A stretch of DNA of 64,000 nt from Psychrobacter sp. P11F6. GTDB lineage: Bacteria > Pseudomonadota > Gammaproteobacteria > Pseudomonadales > Moraxellaceae. Below, in pieces: positions 1 through 9,932 of this stretch (position 1 is its first letter; every line of letters starts with the position of its first letter). The position numbers and the translations under genes are program-made. The stretch covers positions 3,182,574 through 3,246,573 of the forward strand of contig NZ_CM003594.1 of the NCBI RefSeq assembly GCF_001435295.1. Reading direction: 5' to 3'. Under the pieces are notes generated by a model. It ran no database searches, was not told the origin of the DNA, and worked only from the letters and a program-made list of their open reading frames with translations.

Positions 1-281
1 AAAACGCTGCTGAAGATTTATCTGACGCACAAGAAGAAGTGCAAGATGCATCAGAAGAGCTAAACGAAGCTGCTGCTGAAGGCGAAGTAACTGCTGATGC
101 TGACGCTGCTGTTGCTGAAGCTGAAGCTGACATCGCTGATGCTCAAGTTGCTACTGCTACTGACGAAATCGATGCTGAAGTACCTGTAGACGGTACTACT
201 ACTAGCGTTGACGTAGCTAGCGAAACTCCAGCTGTAGACGCAGCTGACGAAGTTGTAGTTATTGAAGAACCAGCTCAGTAA
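1..281 (+). CDS. Acidic Ala/Asp/Glu-rich protein, C-terminal part only
   Basis: The frame with codons at 3, 6, 9 and so on is open from the left edge to a TAA at 279-281, giving 92 visible residues. The start lies outside the window. The visible part has no Lys, Arg, His, Cys or aromatic residue and is dominated by Ala, Asp, Glu and Val in short degenerate repeats of the A-E-A-D/A-D-A type. Such composition suggests an extended or surface-exposed acidic tail, but that is inference. I do not recognise the family. A GTG at 39 and an ATG at 46 are internal codons or out of frame and need not be starts. A strong terminator follows at once, so this is the end of its transcript. Confidence 0.7.
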   Translation, partial: NAAEDLSDAQEEVQDASEELNEAAAEGEVTADADAAVAEAEADIADAQVATATDEIDAEVPVDGTTTSVDVASETPAVDAADEVVVIEEPAQ

Positions 282-313
282 TTTTATCGTTTATATGATA
301 GAAATACTGTAGT

Positions 314-345
314 AAAAAAAAGAGAGCCTAAGCTCTCTTTTTTTG
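314..345 (+). terminator. Rho-independent terminator after the acidic protein
   Basis: A 7-bp GC-containing stem (321-327 with 332-338, loop CTAA) is extended by an A-run on the left and a T-run of 7 on the right. The T-run serves the plus strand and the A-run makes the hairpin usable in both directions. It lies 33 bases after the stop codon at 281. Confidence 0.85.
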
Positions 346-515
346 TGCGTGTCATTTGCCATCGTTCATGGTTATTCATAGCTAAATATGATATTTAATG
401 TCTCTGATCAAATGTAGATCCACCATCTCACATTAATAATAAAGCGCAACTTTAACAACCATCATGAAGTCATGATATATTTATATGTTCAGTTTTATAC
501 GATTGACAGTTACTG

Positions 516-815
516 CTACTCGTCAAAGAGACGCTCATCAACTTGTTGACGGAATTTTTGCCCTGTTTTGAAAGTCACCACGCGGCGTGCTGATACAGCG
601 ACTGGCTCCCCTGTCTTAGGGTTGCGACCTGGACGGCTATTTTTATCTTTAAGCTCGAAGTTGCCAAAGCCTGAAAGCTTGACCTCTTTGCCATCAATTA
701 AACTCTCTGACAATTCATCAAAGAAATTCTCTACCAAACAGCGGCCTTCTTGGCGTGTTAGGTCAAGATGACTCATCAAATGCTCAATCATGTCAGATTT
801 GGTTAAGGTGCTCAC
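516..815 (-). CDS. ihfA: Integration host factor subunit alpha
   Basis: This is a 99-residue member of the HU/IHF family, the alpha subunit of the heterodimer that binds and sharply bends DNA in replication, recombination and sigma-54 transcription. The beta-arm motif [10 protein letters not shown] followed by [10 protein letters not shown], with the intercalating Pro at the arm tip, is complete around residues 48-70. Translation begins at GTG (815-813) with AGGAG seven bases upstream. The pheS-pheT-ihfA order is the standard gamma-proteobacterial arrangement and separates this gene from HU and IHF-beta. A gap of 247 bases with a hairpin separates it from pheT, so it may have its own promoter. 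IHF would be a natural partner of the sigma-54 promoter at 56631 and of the integrase at 60911. Confidence 0.95.
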   Translation of the reverse strand: MSTLTKSDMIEHLMSHLDLTRQEGRCLVENFFDELSESLIDGKEVKLSGFGNFELKDKNSRPGRNPKTGEPVAVSARRVVTFKTGQKFRQQVDERLFDE

Positions 816-1007
816 AGTACGACTCCTATGCTATGTCGTGATGTCGAATATCATGGTTTAGCGGTATGAGGGTTAATGCTAGCTATTATAAAGGTTTTCT
901 AACCTCTTTTTAACAAAGACTGCTTTAAAATCCTTTATTAATAACCACTTAACTATTTTTATGAAAAAAAATTTTATAAAATCATAATTCTTATAAATAG
1001 CAATGCC

Positions 1008-1036
1008 CTATAGCCTCTTGAAGAGTGAGGCTACAG
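1008..1036 (-). terminator. Hairpin after pheT, weak terminator or processing site
   Basis: On the minus strand a 10-bp stem with one G-U pair and a 9-base loop lies 26 bases after the pheT stop. No good U-run follows, so it may be a leaky terminator, an mRNA end stabiliser or a processing hairpin that lets part of the transcript reach ihfA. Confidence 0.4.
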
Positions 1037-1062
1037 AGCATGTCTATGATAAGAGTTATATG

Positions 1063-3477
1063 TTAGCTGTCACGCAACTTTGCAGCATGTTGCTCAGTTA
1101 GTGCTTGCACCACTTTGTCAGTCGCGGTTTTAATGGCGTCATCAGATAGCGTTTGTGCATTGTCTTGCCATATTAGCGCAAAAGCTAATGAGCGCTGACC
1201 AGCTGGCACGTTGTCGCCTTGATACACATCAAACAACCACAGATCAGCCAATAGCTCACCAGCTGCCGCGCGTATCGTCGACTCTAATGTCTGTAAGCTG
1301 ATCTCGCTGTCTACTAAAATGGCAATATCACGGCGTACTTGTGGAAATTTGCTTGGGGTGGTGATGGTATGCTGCTCACGGGCAAGGGTCAGTAATGGCG
1401 CAAGTGATAATTGAGCAACCCACGTAGCCGGCAAATCTAACTGCTTAGCCGTGTTAGGATGCAATTGACCCAACCAACCAATATATTCATCATCAATATA
1501 GAGCTTAGCACTTTGACCTGGATGCAAGAAAGCAAGCTCACTGCGCTCATAGCGAATACGGGCGCTATCCATTTGTGCAGGTAATAACTGCTCAATATCA
1601 TGCTTAAGATCATAAAAGTCTAACGCACGGTTTTGATACGCTTGCTCGTCCCAGACATCGCCAACTGCTACTAACGCAATACTTGGTGTCTGCACCAACT
1701 CACTAATACTTTGACCAACAAAGCTAAGCCCTGTTTCAAAGAAACGCACGCGCGGCTGCTGACGATTGAGATTGTACTGCACGCAAGGTAATAAGCTTGA
1801 TAACAAAGTACGGCGCATCACGGCTAAGTCACTAGAGATAGGATTGGCCAGTGCCAACACTTCTCCTAGAGCTTTATCATCAAGCAAGGCTTCTATTTTT
1901 GCGTCACTAAAGCTAAAGCTAATGGCTTCCATATAGCCATTATCGACCAGCGCGAGCTTCATCTCGTGTGTCAAGTCTGCGGTATCGTCATAATCCATGC
2001 TGACTTGCAAATGCGGCAACACGCTTGGAATATTGTCATAGCCATAGATACGCGCAATTTCTTCGATGAGGTCTTCTTTGATACTCATGTCAAAGCGATA
2101 CGATGGCGGCGTGCAAATCAGGCTATCGGCTTGCTGCACTATCTCAAAGCCCAATTGGGTTAAGATACGAACCATCACTGCTGGCTCAATCTCAATACCG
2201 ATGACATCACGAACTTTAGCAATTGGTAAAGTGATCGGTGCGCGAGCTGGTAAATACTCACTGCTTTCTGCTTTTACTATTTGTCCGGCTTGCCCACCAG
2301 TAACGCTAGTAATCAAATCAACAGCACGTGCCAGTGCCAGCTCTGGTAACTCAAAGTCTACCCCACGCTCAAAACGTTGTGAGGCATCGGTATGTAACCC
2401 AAAACGACGTGCGCGCGCGGCAATAGCTAGCTGACCAAAGAAAGCGCTTTCTACAACAATATTGGTGGTGCTATCAGTGACACTACTACGCTGACCGCCC
2501 ATGATTCCGGCAAGTGCAAGTGCGCCTTTATCATCAGCGATGAGCAATTCATCACCGGTTAAGGTAATGGTTTGCTCATTCAATAAGACAATCGTTTCTT
2601 CAGGCTGTGCCAAACGCACAACGATATCACCCTCGATAGTATCGGCATCAAAAGCATGTAGCGGCTGACCCAATTCCATCAACACATAGTTGGTCACATC
2701 AACCAAAAAGTTGTGCGAGTGTAGTCCTGATTGAACCAGCGCATCTTGCATCCACTTTGGCGTATCGATACTACGATCAATATTGCTGATTGATTGTAGT
2801 AAATAGCGTGGGCACGCTTCAATTGCACTAACCGTTACCGCTGGCGTAGCAGTATAAGTACCGTTATCAGTAACTACCACATTGGTAGGAATCTCAGGCA
2901 GCTGCATTGGCAAATCATTGATAACTGATATTTCGCGTGCAATACCGCGTACACTAAAGCAATCACCGCGATTTGGCGTGATAGAGATGTCTAAGATTTG
3001 ATTGTCTAAACCTAAATACTCACGGATATCCATACCAATTGGTGCATCTGCTGGCAATTCAAGCAGACCATCAATGTCATCGACTAAATCAATTTCAGAC
3101 GCGCCGCACAGCATACCGTTAGAGTCGACACCACGTAGGTTACCATTTTTAATTGTGAAGCCTTTCTTGTCATCGCTTGGCAATACGGCACCAACGGTAG
3201 CAACGGGTGCTTTCATACCAACAGTCACATTGGGTGCACCGCAGACAATTTGTAATGGCTCAGCGGCACCAATATTAACCTGCGTAACGCGCAGTTTATC
3301 GGCATCTGGATGCTGCTCAACGCTGATGACTTCACCGACAACCACACCACTAAAGGCACGGGCAACCGCATAGCGATCATCAATCTCAAGTCCTGCCATC
3401 GTGAGTTGTTCGGCCAATTGCTCACTGGTATTGTTGGGGTTTACCCATTGACGTAGCCACTGTTCGCTAATTTTCAT
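1063..3477 (-). CDS. pheT: Phenylalanine--tRNA ligase beta subunit
   Basis: This 804-residue protein is the beta subunit of the (alpha-beta)2 enzyme that charges tRNA-Phe. The domains are in the family order: an EMAP/OB-type tRNA-binding domain at about 40-150, the B3/B4 editing domain at about 210-385, B5 at about 405-475, the catalytic-like core, and the anticodon-binding FDX-ACB domain at about 707-804 (begins PSKFPQVRRDIA). Length fits the bacterial long form. It starts 71 bases after pheS ends and is surely cotranscribed with it. The ATG at 3477 opens the usual MKISEQWLRQWV N-terminus. No frameshift or missing domain is seen. Confidence 0.97.
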   Translation of the reverse strand: MKISEQWLRQWVNPNNTSEQLAEQLTMAGLEIDDRYAVARAFSGVVVGEVISVEQHPDADKLRVTQVNIGAAEPLQIVCGAPNVTVGMKAPVATVGAVLPSDDKKGFTIKNGNLRGVDSNGMLCGASEIDLVDDIDGLLELPADAPIGMDIREYLGLDNQILDISITPNRGDCFSVRGIAREISVINDLPMQLPEIPTNVVVTDNGTYTATPAVTVSAIEACPRYLLQSISNIDRSIDTPKWMQDALVQSGLHSHNFLVDVTNYVLMELGQPLHAFDADTIEGDIVVRLAQPEETIVLLNEQTITLTGDELLIADDKGALALAGIMGGQRSSVTDSTTNIVVESAFFGQLAIAARARRFGLHTDASQRFERGVDFELPELALARAVDLITSVTGGQAGQIVKAESSEYLPARAPITLPIAKVRDVIGIEIEPAVMVRILTQLGFEIVQQADSLICTPPSYRFDMSIKEDLIEEIARIYGYDNIPSVLPHLQVSMDYDDTADLTHEMKLALVDNGYMEAISFSFSDAKIEALLDDKALGEVLALANPISSDLAVMRRTLLSSLLPCVQYNLNRQQPRVRFFETGLSFVGQSISELVQTPSIALVAVGDVWDEQAYQNRALDFYDLKHDIEQLLPAQMDSARIRYERSELAFLHPGQSAKLYIDDEYIGWLGQLHPNTAKQLDLPATWVAQLSLAPLLTLAREQHTITTPSKFPQVRRDIAILVDSEISLQTLESTIRAAAGELLADLWLFDVYQGDNVPAGQRSLAFALIWQDNAQTLSDDAIKTATDKVVQALTEQHAAKLRDS

Positions 3478-3548
3478 AAATATCTCAGATCAGAATTTTA
3501 TAATAAAGGTTTTGGAGTAAAGGTAGAGGTATTATTAAATAATAAAAT

Positions 3549-4736
<1,188 letters not shown>

Positions 4737-4819
4737 TTAGACGATAATAAAAGCTATCTCAACAAAGCATATTTAGCGCTGGTGCTCAAAAAATGCGGTA
4801 ACATTAGATAATGTGATAT

Positions 4820-4849
4820 AAAAAAAGCCACCGACCAGCGGTAGCTTTT
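4820..4849 (-). terminator. Terminator between rplT and pheS
   Basis: Read on the minus strand, a 10-bp stem (one G-U) with a 5-base loop is followed by seven U. It lies about 100 bases after the rplT stop and 216 bases before pheS, so the ribosomal-protein transcript can end here. pheST then needs read-through or its own promoter in 4605-4820. On the plus strand one pair becomes a mismatch, which supports minus-strand use. Confidence 0.85.
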
Positions 4850-4948
4850 ATTAATATCATACTATTAATCAATATTATCCCTGTCCATATAGATAACTAC
4901 TTGTAAATTCTGACTAAACAAGCAGCAACCCTAAAGGAAGGTTAATAT

Positions 4949-5305
4949 TTATGCTAATGCCGCTTTTGCTTTTTCAACCAACGCTGTGAAAGTCGCTGCA
5001 TCATGCATAGCGATGTCAGCAAGTACGCGACGATCGACAGTGATGTTAGCCAATTTCATGCCATTGATAAAGCGGCTGTAGCTTAAACCGTTTAAGCGTG
5101 CACCAGCATTGATACGTGCAATCCAAAGACGACGGAAGGTACGTTTTTTGTTGCGACGGTCACGATAAGCATATTGACCAGCTTTGGTCACTGCTTGTAC
5201 CGCTACGCGGTAAACACGTGAACGGGCACCGTAGTAGCCTTTTGCGCGTTTTAGGATTTTTTTGTGACGACGATTCGCCTGTACACCACGTTTTACACGG
5301 GCCAT
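4949..5305 (-). CDS. rplT: 50S ribosomal protein L20
   Basis: This 118-residue basic protein has the full L20 sequence, beginning [19 protein letters not shown]. It has the long N-terminal basic helix that threads into 23S rRNA and a globular C-terminal half. L20 is essential for early 50S assembly and in many bacteria represses its own operon by binding leader mRNA. GGAG lies six bases before ATG 5305. It follows rpmI after a 150-base gap. Confidence 0.97.
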   Translation of the reverse strand: MARVKRGVQANRRHKKILKRAKGYYGARSRVYRVAVQAVTKAGQYAYRDRRNKKRTFRRLWIARINAGARLNGLSYSRFINGMKLANITVDRRVLADIAMHDAATFTALVEKAKAALA

Positions 5306-5455
5306 AAATTACTCCAAGATTTCTTTAATCATTATTAAACGAATCACGATGTCATCGAATAGTAGACATCGCTATCAGATTGCAAAGTCAGATATTTTTA
5401 ATATAGTCGCTATAAATTAAACAGCACTTAATTAAAGCTAAATGACGATAGCCTA

Positions 5456-5653
5456 CTAGATGTATGGGCACATGCGACGAACTGCTGCTTCGTCAGACTT
5501 GTCCACCATCTTTAGACCGCGCAACTGGCGAATACGCTTAGCTGATTTCTTGGTCAAGATATGGCTTTTGTTTGCTTGCTTACGCTTGAAGCCGTTCGCT
5601 GTTTTTTTGAAGCGTTTAGCTGCACCGCTTCTGGTTTTCATCTTAACTTTCAT
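5456..5653 (-). CDS. rpmI: 50S ribosomal protein L35
   Basis: This 65-residue highly basic protein matches L35, with the [15 protein letters not shown] start and a Lys/Arg-rich core. GAGG lies about nine bases upstream of ATG 5653. The operon differs from the usual infC-rpmI-rplT: nothing resembling infC lies upstream, where instead there is a gap, a MITE and an opposite-strand thioesterase gene. An internal ATG four codons in would give the shorter family-typical start and cannot be excluded. Confidence 0.96.
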   Translation of the reverse strand: MKVKMKTRSGAAKRFKKTANGFKRKQANKSHILTKKSAKRIRQLRGLKMVDKSDEAAVRRMCPYI

Positions 5654-6251
5654 GATGATTTGCCTCTTTGTCTTTGATAGAACCTGGTCGTCAAATAGTT
5701 AATAACGAATAGTGGCTGTAAAAACACCCACTAAACCTCTATTTGCCTCGAGGTGGGAGGCGGTATTTTAGCAGATAATGCACTGTTTTGCCAAGGAAAC
5801 TTTTACGCCTCGCCTAGGGCGTGTCCTCAATCTGAACAAAAGCAAATAAACGGACTAAAAACGGTTAGATTTTGCCAAGCTACGTCAAATAGTTGATTCA
5901 TATCTCGATATTATTTGCGCTATTTTCCTTGTTTGACTGCAATTTATATCATTCTTATCATCATTTTTAAAATGATGATACGCCCTAGTAGGCATGACAG
6001 TGGATAATGGGTATGAGCCCATTCATAAAGATTTTAGTCAAAACACTCATAAAACTGCGGATTTACCGCCAAATAGATTGAATGTCAGCTTAAGCTGTGC
6101 TTAAGTAGAGACTGAACCTTATTATAAGCTGAGCGTTAATAATACAAAGTTATTTATCACACTTATCGAGCGCCTATCGTACGATGATGACGCTACCAAC
6201 CTACACCATGATTAGTAGAACTCATAGCCTGCAATCAATCTAGGAGATAAC
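5654..6251. other. 598-base gap: rpmI leader, MITE, thioesterase upstream region
   Basis: No gene is seen. The left 120 bases must hold the rpmI promoter and leader, the place where infC would be expected. Bases 5742-5765 hold a small GCCTC/GAGGC hairpin. The MITE described separately occupies 5814-5988. The rest, 5989-6251, is AT-rich upstream DNA of the thioesterase gene with no repeat or RNA recognised. Confidence 0.6.
5814..5988. mobile_element. Probable MITE, 167 bp with CTAG target duplication
   Basis: A core of 167 bp (5818-5984) begins GGCGTGTCCTCAAT and ends with an imperfect inverted copy; 14 of the first 20 bases match. CTAG flanks it directly on both sides (5814-5817 and 5985-5988). 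A 4-bp YTAR duplication of this kind is what I recall for IS5-group transposition, so a non-coding derivative of an IS5-like element is the best explanation. There is no ORF inside. A third end of the same kind (ATTGAGGACATGCC, then CTAA) is at 6697-6714, an inverted match to the left end with one mismatch in 14. The thioesterase gene therefore lies between two good ends. Confidence 0.65.
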
Positions 6252-6695
6252 GTGTCAAAACAAGAATTAGACTTTGATAACGACATATTTGTCTTTGAAA
6301 CAGTGATGCGTGTGCGTCATATTGAGCTTGATATGGCTCAGTACCTGACGCTCGAATCATTGACGGCATTGCTATGTGAGGCGCGGCAGAGATTTTTTTA
6401 CTCTAAAGGTATTAAAGAGATCGATGCAGATTATCACGGTTTAATTATCAATGAGTTACAGCTAAGTATTGTCAGTCGCATACGGGCGCGTGAAGAGCTA
6501 TTATTTGAAGTAGGCGTTGAGCCGTTATACGATAATGGTGGCACTATAGTGATAAAAATTACCCGTATGCATACTGGAGAAACAGTAGCCAAGGCGCGGC
6601 AGCATTTTGTCAATTATGACTTTCGCCTCAATAAGTCGATTGCGCTTGATAAAATCATGAAAGAAGCGCTGTACCCACATCTCTATAGAATTTGA
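6252..6695 (+). CDS. Acyl-CoA thioesterase, hotdog fold (4HBT-type)
   Basis: This 147-residue protein has the single-hotdog layout of YbgC/4HBT thioesterases: a beta strand, the D-x-A-x-Y-L turn with a probable catalytic Asp27, and the long central helix ending in E-A-R-Q-R-F-F. Such enzymes hydrolyse acyl-CoA thioesters in the cytoplasm. The actual substrate cannot be read from sequence. Translation starts at GTG 6252 with AGGAG seven bases upstream. The gene stands alone, upstream of hisIE on the same strand. Its stop at 6693-6695 is one base before a 14-base repeat end resembling the MITE terminus, so the gene may have been carried by, or trapped between, such ends. That idea is inference. 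Confidence 0.75.
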   Translation: MSKQELDFDNDIFVFETVMRVRHIELDMAQYLTLESLTALLCEARQRFFYSKGIKEIDADYHGLIINELQLSIVSRIRAREELLFEVGVEPLYDNGGTIVIKITRMHTGETVAKARQHFVNYDFRLNKSIALDKIMKEALYPHLYRI

Positions 6696-6696
6696 T

Positions 6697-6714
6697 ATTG
6701 AGGACATGCCCTAA
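6697..6714. repeat. Isolated MITE/IS terminal repeat with CTAA flank
   Basis: ATTGAGGACATGCC at 6697-6710 is the inverse complement of the MITE left end at 5818-5831 with one mismatch, followed by CTAA, again a YTAR tetramer. Internal sequence beyond the 14 bases does not match the MITE. It may be a decayed insertion end or one end of a longer unit covering the thioesterase gene. Confidence 0.5.
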
Positions 6715-6808
6715 CGCCAACCGCTTTTTTATTCAGACCATAGATAGAATCCGTTACGATTCATTTATTCCCCTTTGATTTCTATATAAATAAGAAGACA
6801 GATATATT

Positions 6809-7663
6809 ATGACTTTACCTGCTTGGCTGGCTGCCATAAAATTTAATGATGATGGTTTGATTCCTGCAATTGCTCAAGATCATAAGTCTGGGCGTATTTT
6901 GATGATGGCTTGGATGAATGCCGAAGCACTACAGTTAACTGCGCAAACGCAGACAGCGGTTTATTTTTCGCGCTCACGTGCCAAATTGTGGCATAAGGGC
7001 GAGTCATCGGGTCATACTCAGACCGTACATGATATTCGCTTGGACTGTGATGCAGACGTGATTGTCCTTAGTGTCACTCAGGCTGGCGGTATCGCTTGCC
7101 ATACTGGTCGCGAGTCTTGCTTCTATCAGCGTTTAGATTTGTCGGGCCAAACGCCGGAATGGCAAACCGTCGATAAGGTATTAAAAGACCCTGCTGATAT
7201 TTATCATTCAAGCGATACAGCAAAAGCCATTCCTAAAAGTAACGAGACGCAGGCTCACGATGTAATCCCTTCAGATGCCAAGCACAGTCACCATGACAAC
7301 GAAACTACCAATCGCTCTATTTTGCAGCAGCTTGACGGTGTATTGGCAGAGCGTAAACAAGCGGATGCTGATAGCTCGTACGTGGCAAGCTTATACGCAA
7401 AGGGTTTAAATAAAATTCTAGAGAAAGTTGGTGAAGAGAGTACTGAAAGTATCATTGCCGCCAAAGATTTTGCCAATTGCGACGAAAATAGTAATAAAGC
7501 GCAATATGATGACGCTCGTCACGAGCTTATCTATGAGGTGGCCGATGTCTGGTTTCATACATTAGTAGGACTGGCGTGGTTCGATATTGAGTCGGATGCG
7601 GTATTAAACGAGCTAGGTCGACGTTTTGGTCTATCAGGTATCGATGAAAAGGCGGCGCGATAG
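6809..7663 (+). CDS. hisIE: Bifunctional phosphoribosyl-AMP cyclohydrolase / phosphoribosyl-ATP pyrophosphatase
   Basis: This 284-residue fusion catalyses the second and third steps of histidine synthesis in the cytoplasm. Residues about 1-115 are HisI, with RILMMAWMN, the [14 protein letters not shown] segment and the zinc-binding CHTGRESC. Residues about 175-284 are HisE, with the acidic EKVGEESTE and YEVADVWFH helices. The linker of about 60 residues is longer and more polar than usual (His, Asp and Ser rich). No other his gene is nearby. tatABC follows in the same direction after 188 bases, a neighbourhood also known in other proteobacteria. Confidence 0.95.
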   Translation: MTLPAWLAAIKFNDDGLIPAIAQDHKSGRILMMAWMNAEALQLTAQTQTAVYFSRSRAKLWHKGESSGHTQTVHDIRLDCDADVIVLSVTQAGGIACHTGRESCFYQRLDLSGQTPEWQTVDKVLKDPADIYHSSDTAKAIPKSNETQAHDVIPSDAKHSHHDNETTNRSILQQLDGVLAERKQADADSSYVASLYAKGLNKILEKVGEESTESIIAAKDFANCDENSNKAQYDDARHELIYEVADVWFHTLVGLAWFDIESDAVLNELGRRFGLSGIDEKAAR

Positions 7664-7851
7664 TTTCTATAAGCTTGGCGATTGCCCTGTTTGATTATTG
7701 TTGATTTCACCTTTTTGTCACAAGTGCAGGTTATAATATAGCTCTGTTTTACTTCGCATTGTATGCCAAGGCTGTTTATTGAGTATAACGATATTCGATA
7801 CACCCAAAGTAGGCATACAAAGACTGAAAACCAAGACACAAGGATACCTTT

Positions 7852-8094
7852 ATGGGTAGTTTTTCTATTACGCATTGGCTGATTTTATTGGTGGTAGTGG
7901 TGGTCGTATTTGGCACCTCAAAGCTTAGAAATGCTGGCAAAGATTTGGGCGGCGCAGTCAAAGGCTTCAAAGAAGCGGTCAAAGACGAAAATACTGAGCA
8001 TGTTAAAAAGCATGTGGTGCTCGATCATGATGGCAATGCACACACTGAAGAGCGCCCAACAACCACCAAGGTTGATGACACGCATAATGTATAG
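7852..8094 (+). CDS. tatA: Sec-independent translocase subunit TatA
   Basis: This 80-residue protein has one N-terminal membrane helix of nearly pure Leu/Val at about 9-22, the [14 protein letters not shown] hinge and amphipathic helix, and a charged acidic tail. TatA multimers form the pathway for folded proteins with twin-arginine signals across the inner membrane. AAGGA lies seven bases before ATG 7852. It is first in a tatA-tatB-tatC set, with tatB 41 bases downstream. An unrelated ORF in another frame at 7910 is a shadow. Confidence 0.96.
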   Translation: MGSFSITHWLILLVVVVVVFGTSKLRNAGKDLGGAVKGFKEAVKDENTEHVKKHVVLDHDGNAHTEERPTTTKVDDTHNV

Positions 8095-8135
8095 CCTCTA
8101 GACAGTGACCTTTTATACAATGACATCGGAACATT

Positions 8136-8831
8136 ATGTTTGATATCGGCTTTTCTGAACTACTCCTCTTTGGTGTTATCGCCCTAATCGTCTTGGGACC
8201 AGAAAAACTGCCACAGGCAGCGCGTACCGCTGGGCAATGGTATGCCAAAATTCGCCGCACGGTATCCACCCTGCAATCTGAAATCGAAGCTGAGCTTGAT
8301 TTGGCAGAGACCCGCCAGCTTATGCAAAAAGAGCTGGCCAAAATTCGCCAGACTGAAGCAGATATGAGGCGTGAGATGGCGGAGATGCGCGGCAGTATGC
8401 AAGAGTTTGAATCCTCGCAAAACCAGCATTTAAAAGCATCGCGTGATCCAGGCAATGACAATACGCCTAGTCAAAGTAGTCAAGCCAGTAGTGAGAATGA
8501 TGATAATCGACCAGTGCAGCCAAAAGCGTTTGACTACGCCTATGACAGTAATAGACAGGCTGAGAAACCAGAAAGCCCTGAACAGTCATCGGCACAAGGT
8601 GATAATGATAGTCCAAAAACTGACTGTAACGATAGCGCCAATCCAGTGTCTCAAACCATCACAACTAGACCGTGGGAAAATATGTGGTTTCGTCTTGGTG
8701 CTTATGATAAAGCGCGTCGTTTGCCGCAACCGCCCTACTTACCAAATTATAAAGCCGATATCTTACTAAACAGCCATATAGACAGTCCTTTACCTAAACA
8801 GGCTTCTGTTAATGAGCAGGAGAGTCATTAG
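8136..8831 (+). CDS. tatB: Sec-independent translocase subunit TatB
   Basis: This 231-residue protein starts with the TatB signature MFDIGFSELLLFGVIALIVLGPEKLP, a short helix plus the Gly-Pro hinge. A long charged amphipathic helix follows to about residue 95, then a low-complexity Ser/Asn/Asp/Gln linker and a basic C-terminus. TatB with TatC forms the receptor for twin-arginine signal peptides. The long polar C-terminal region is typical of Moraxellaceae-like TatB and is poorly conserved. Its stop overlaps the tatC start by one base. Confidence 0.95.
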   Translation: MFDIGFSELLLFGVIALIVLGPEKLPQAARTAGQWYAKIRRTVSTLQSEIEAELDLAETRQLMQKELAKIRQTEADMRREMAEMRGSMQEFESSQNQHLKASRDPGNDNTPSQSSQASSENDDNRPVQPKAFDYAYDSNRQAEKPESPEQSSAQGDNDSPKTDCNDSANPVSQTITTRPWENMWFRLGAYDKARRLPQPPYLPNYKADILLNSHIDSPLPKQASVNEQESH

Positions 8832-9715
8832 TGGGCTTATTTAAACGTAAAAAAAGCCGTCAAGAAAAAGTCGCGGATTCAGATATTGAGACCTCAACAG
8901 CTACCATTGATGGTAATGTCGACAGCAATACTGAGGACTCTGGCGATATCTTAAGCTCACTTGGTGATATGCCTATTACTGAGCACTTAATTGACCTACG
9001 TCGTCATTTGATTAAGATATGTGTTGCCGTACTGGTCATATTTTTAGCCTTGGTCGGATTTTCACGCGAGCTCTATGATTTTTTGTCCAACCCATTGGTT
9101 GCTCAGTTACCTGCCAACGCAACGATGATCGCGACGGATATCACTTCCAACTTTATGGCACCGATACGCCTGACTGTTTTTGTCGCAGCATTCTTTGCAA
9201 TGCCCTACATTTTGTATCAAATCTGGTCGTTTGTCGCACCCGGTTTATATAAAAAAGAGAAAAAAATCGCCATTCCCGTTTTGATGTCCTCTATATTTTT
9301 ATTTTATGCGGGTGTGGCTTTCTCTTATTTTATTGTCCTCAAAGGCGTTCTCAAATTTTTTATTATGTTCGCGCCGCAGAACGTCTTGCCAATGACCGAT
9401 ATCGATAGTTATTTAAGTTTTGCACTCAAACTCTTTATGGTATTTGGTTTAACCTTTGAGATTCCAGTCGTCACCTTGCTATTGATATTGACTCGCGTCG
9501 TCTCCATTCAGAGCTTAGAAGATAAACGCCGTTATATTATTGTCGGCTGTTTCGCCGTTGCTGCGGTCGTGACACCGCCTGATGGGGTGTCGATGTTGAT
9601 GCTCGCCATTCCGATGTGGTTGTTGTTTGAGCTAGGATTATTTTTAGCAAAAGTATTAATTAAAGAAGAACACAGTCCTGCCTTAGCAAGCGATACAGGG
9701 TTAAGTAAAGAATAA
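8831..9715 (+). CDS. tatC: Sec-independent translocase subunit TatC
   Basis: This 294-residue inner-membrane protein has the six-helix TatC core, beginning at MPITEHLIDLRRHLIK after about 48 residues of charged N-terminal extension. The conserved F-V-A-P-G-L-Y-K-K-E loop is present around residue 135-145. TatC recognises the twin-arginine motif. Translation starts at GTG 8831, whose first base is the last base of the tatB TAG. This TAGTG overlap implies translational coupling. The C-terminus is cytoplasmic and polar. A terminator follows at 9860. Confidence 0.96.
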   Translation: MGLFKRKKSRQEKVADSDIETSTATIDGNVDSNTEDSGDILSSLGDMPITEHLIDLRRHLIKICVAVLVIFLALVGFSRELYDFLSNPLVAQLPANATMIATDITSNFMAPIRLTVFVAAFFAMPYILYQIWSFVAPGLYKKEKKIAIPVLMSSIFLFYAGVAFSYFIVLKGVLKFFIMFAPQNVLPMTDIDSYLSFALKLFMVFGLTFEIPVVTLLLILTRVVSIQSLEDKRRYIIVGCFAVAAVVTPPDGVSMLMLAIPMWLLFELGLFLAKVLIKEEHSPALASDTGLSKE

Positions 9716-9815
9716 CATCGCTAATCAGGCACTTATTCCAAAAACAGCCAACGCGCTAATCTGTTACTATAACCTCTTATTTCCACCTTTATTTTCTATC
9801 AGTTTTTGTATTATT

Positions 9816-9854
9816 GTCATATGCACTTGCAAATATTTTGCAAGTGCATATGAC
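9816..9854. repeat. Perfect 18-bp inverted repeat
   Basis: Bases 9816-9833 and 9837-9854 are exact reverse complements with a 3-base spacer (TAT). The repeat contains CATATGCACTTGCAAA. It sits 101 bases after tatC, before a normal terminator. RNA from either strand would form an extremely stable hairpin with no following U-run on the plus strand. It could be an mRNA 3'-end stabiliser, a cruciform or a dimeric protein-binding site. No function is claimed. Confidence 0.9.
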
Positions 9855-9859
9855 GAGTC

Positions 9860-9887
9860 AGCCATTGTCTATGCAGTGGCTTTTTTT
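9860..9887 (+). terminator. Terminator after tatC
   Basis: An 8-bp stem with one G-U (9860-9867 with 9874-9881, loop of six) is followed by seven T. It ends the tatABC transcript 45 bases before the next gene. Confidence 0.85.
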
Positions 9888-9932
9888 ACCCCCGTCATTT
9901 TTGATCCGTTTTACTCTTTTAGGTAATTTTTT

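Noticed and set aside
890..912. AGGTT/AACCT hairpin with T-run on the plus strand
   Set aside because: There is no plus-strand gene upstream and the stem is only five pairs; it lies in the ihfA promoter region and is probably chance.
8003..8461. 152-residue frame antisense to tatA-tatB
   Set aside because: It covers two certain genes on the other strand and shows no family pattern.
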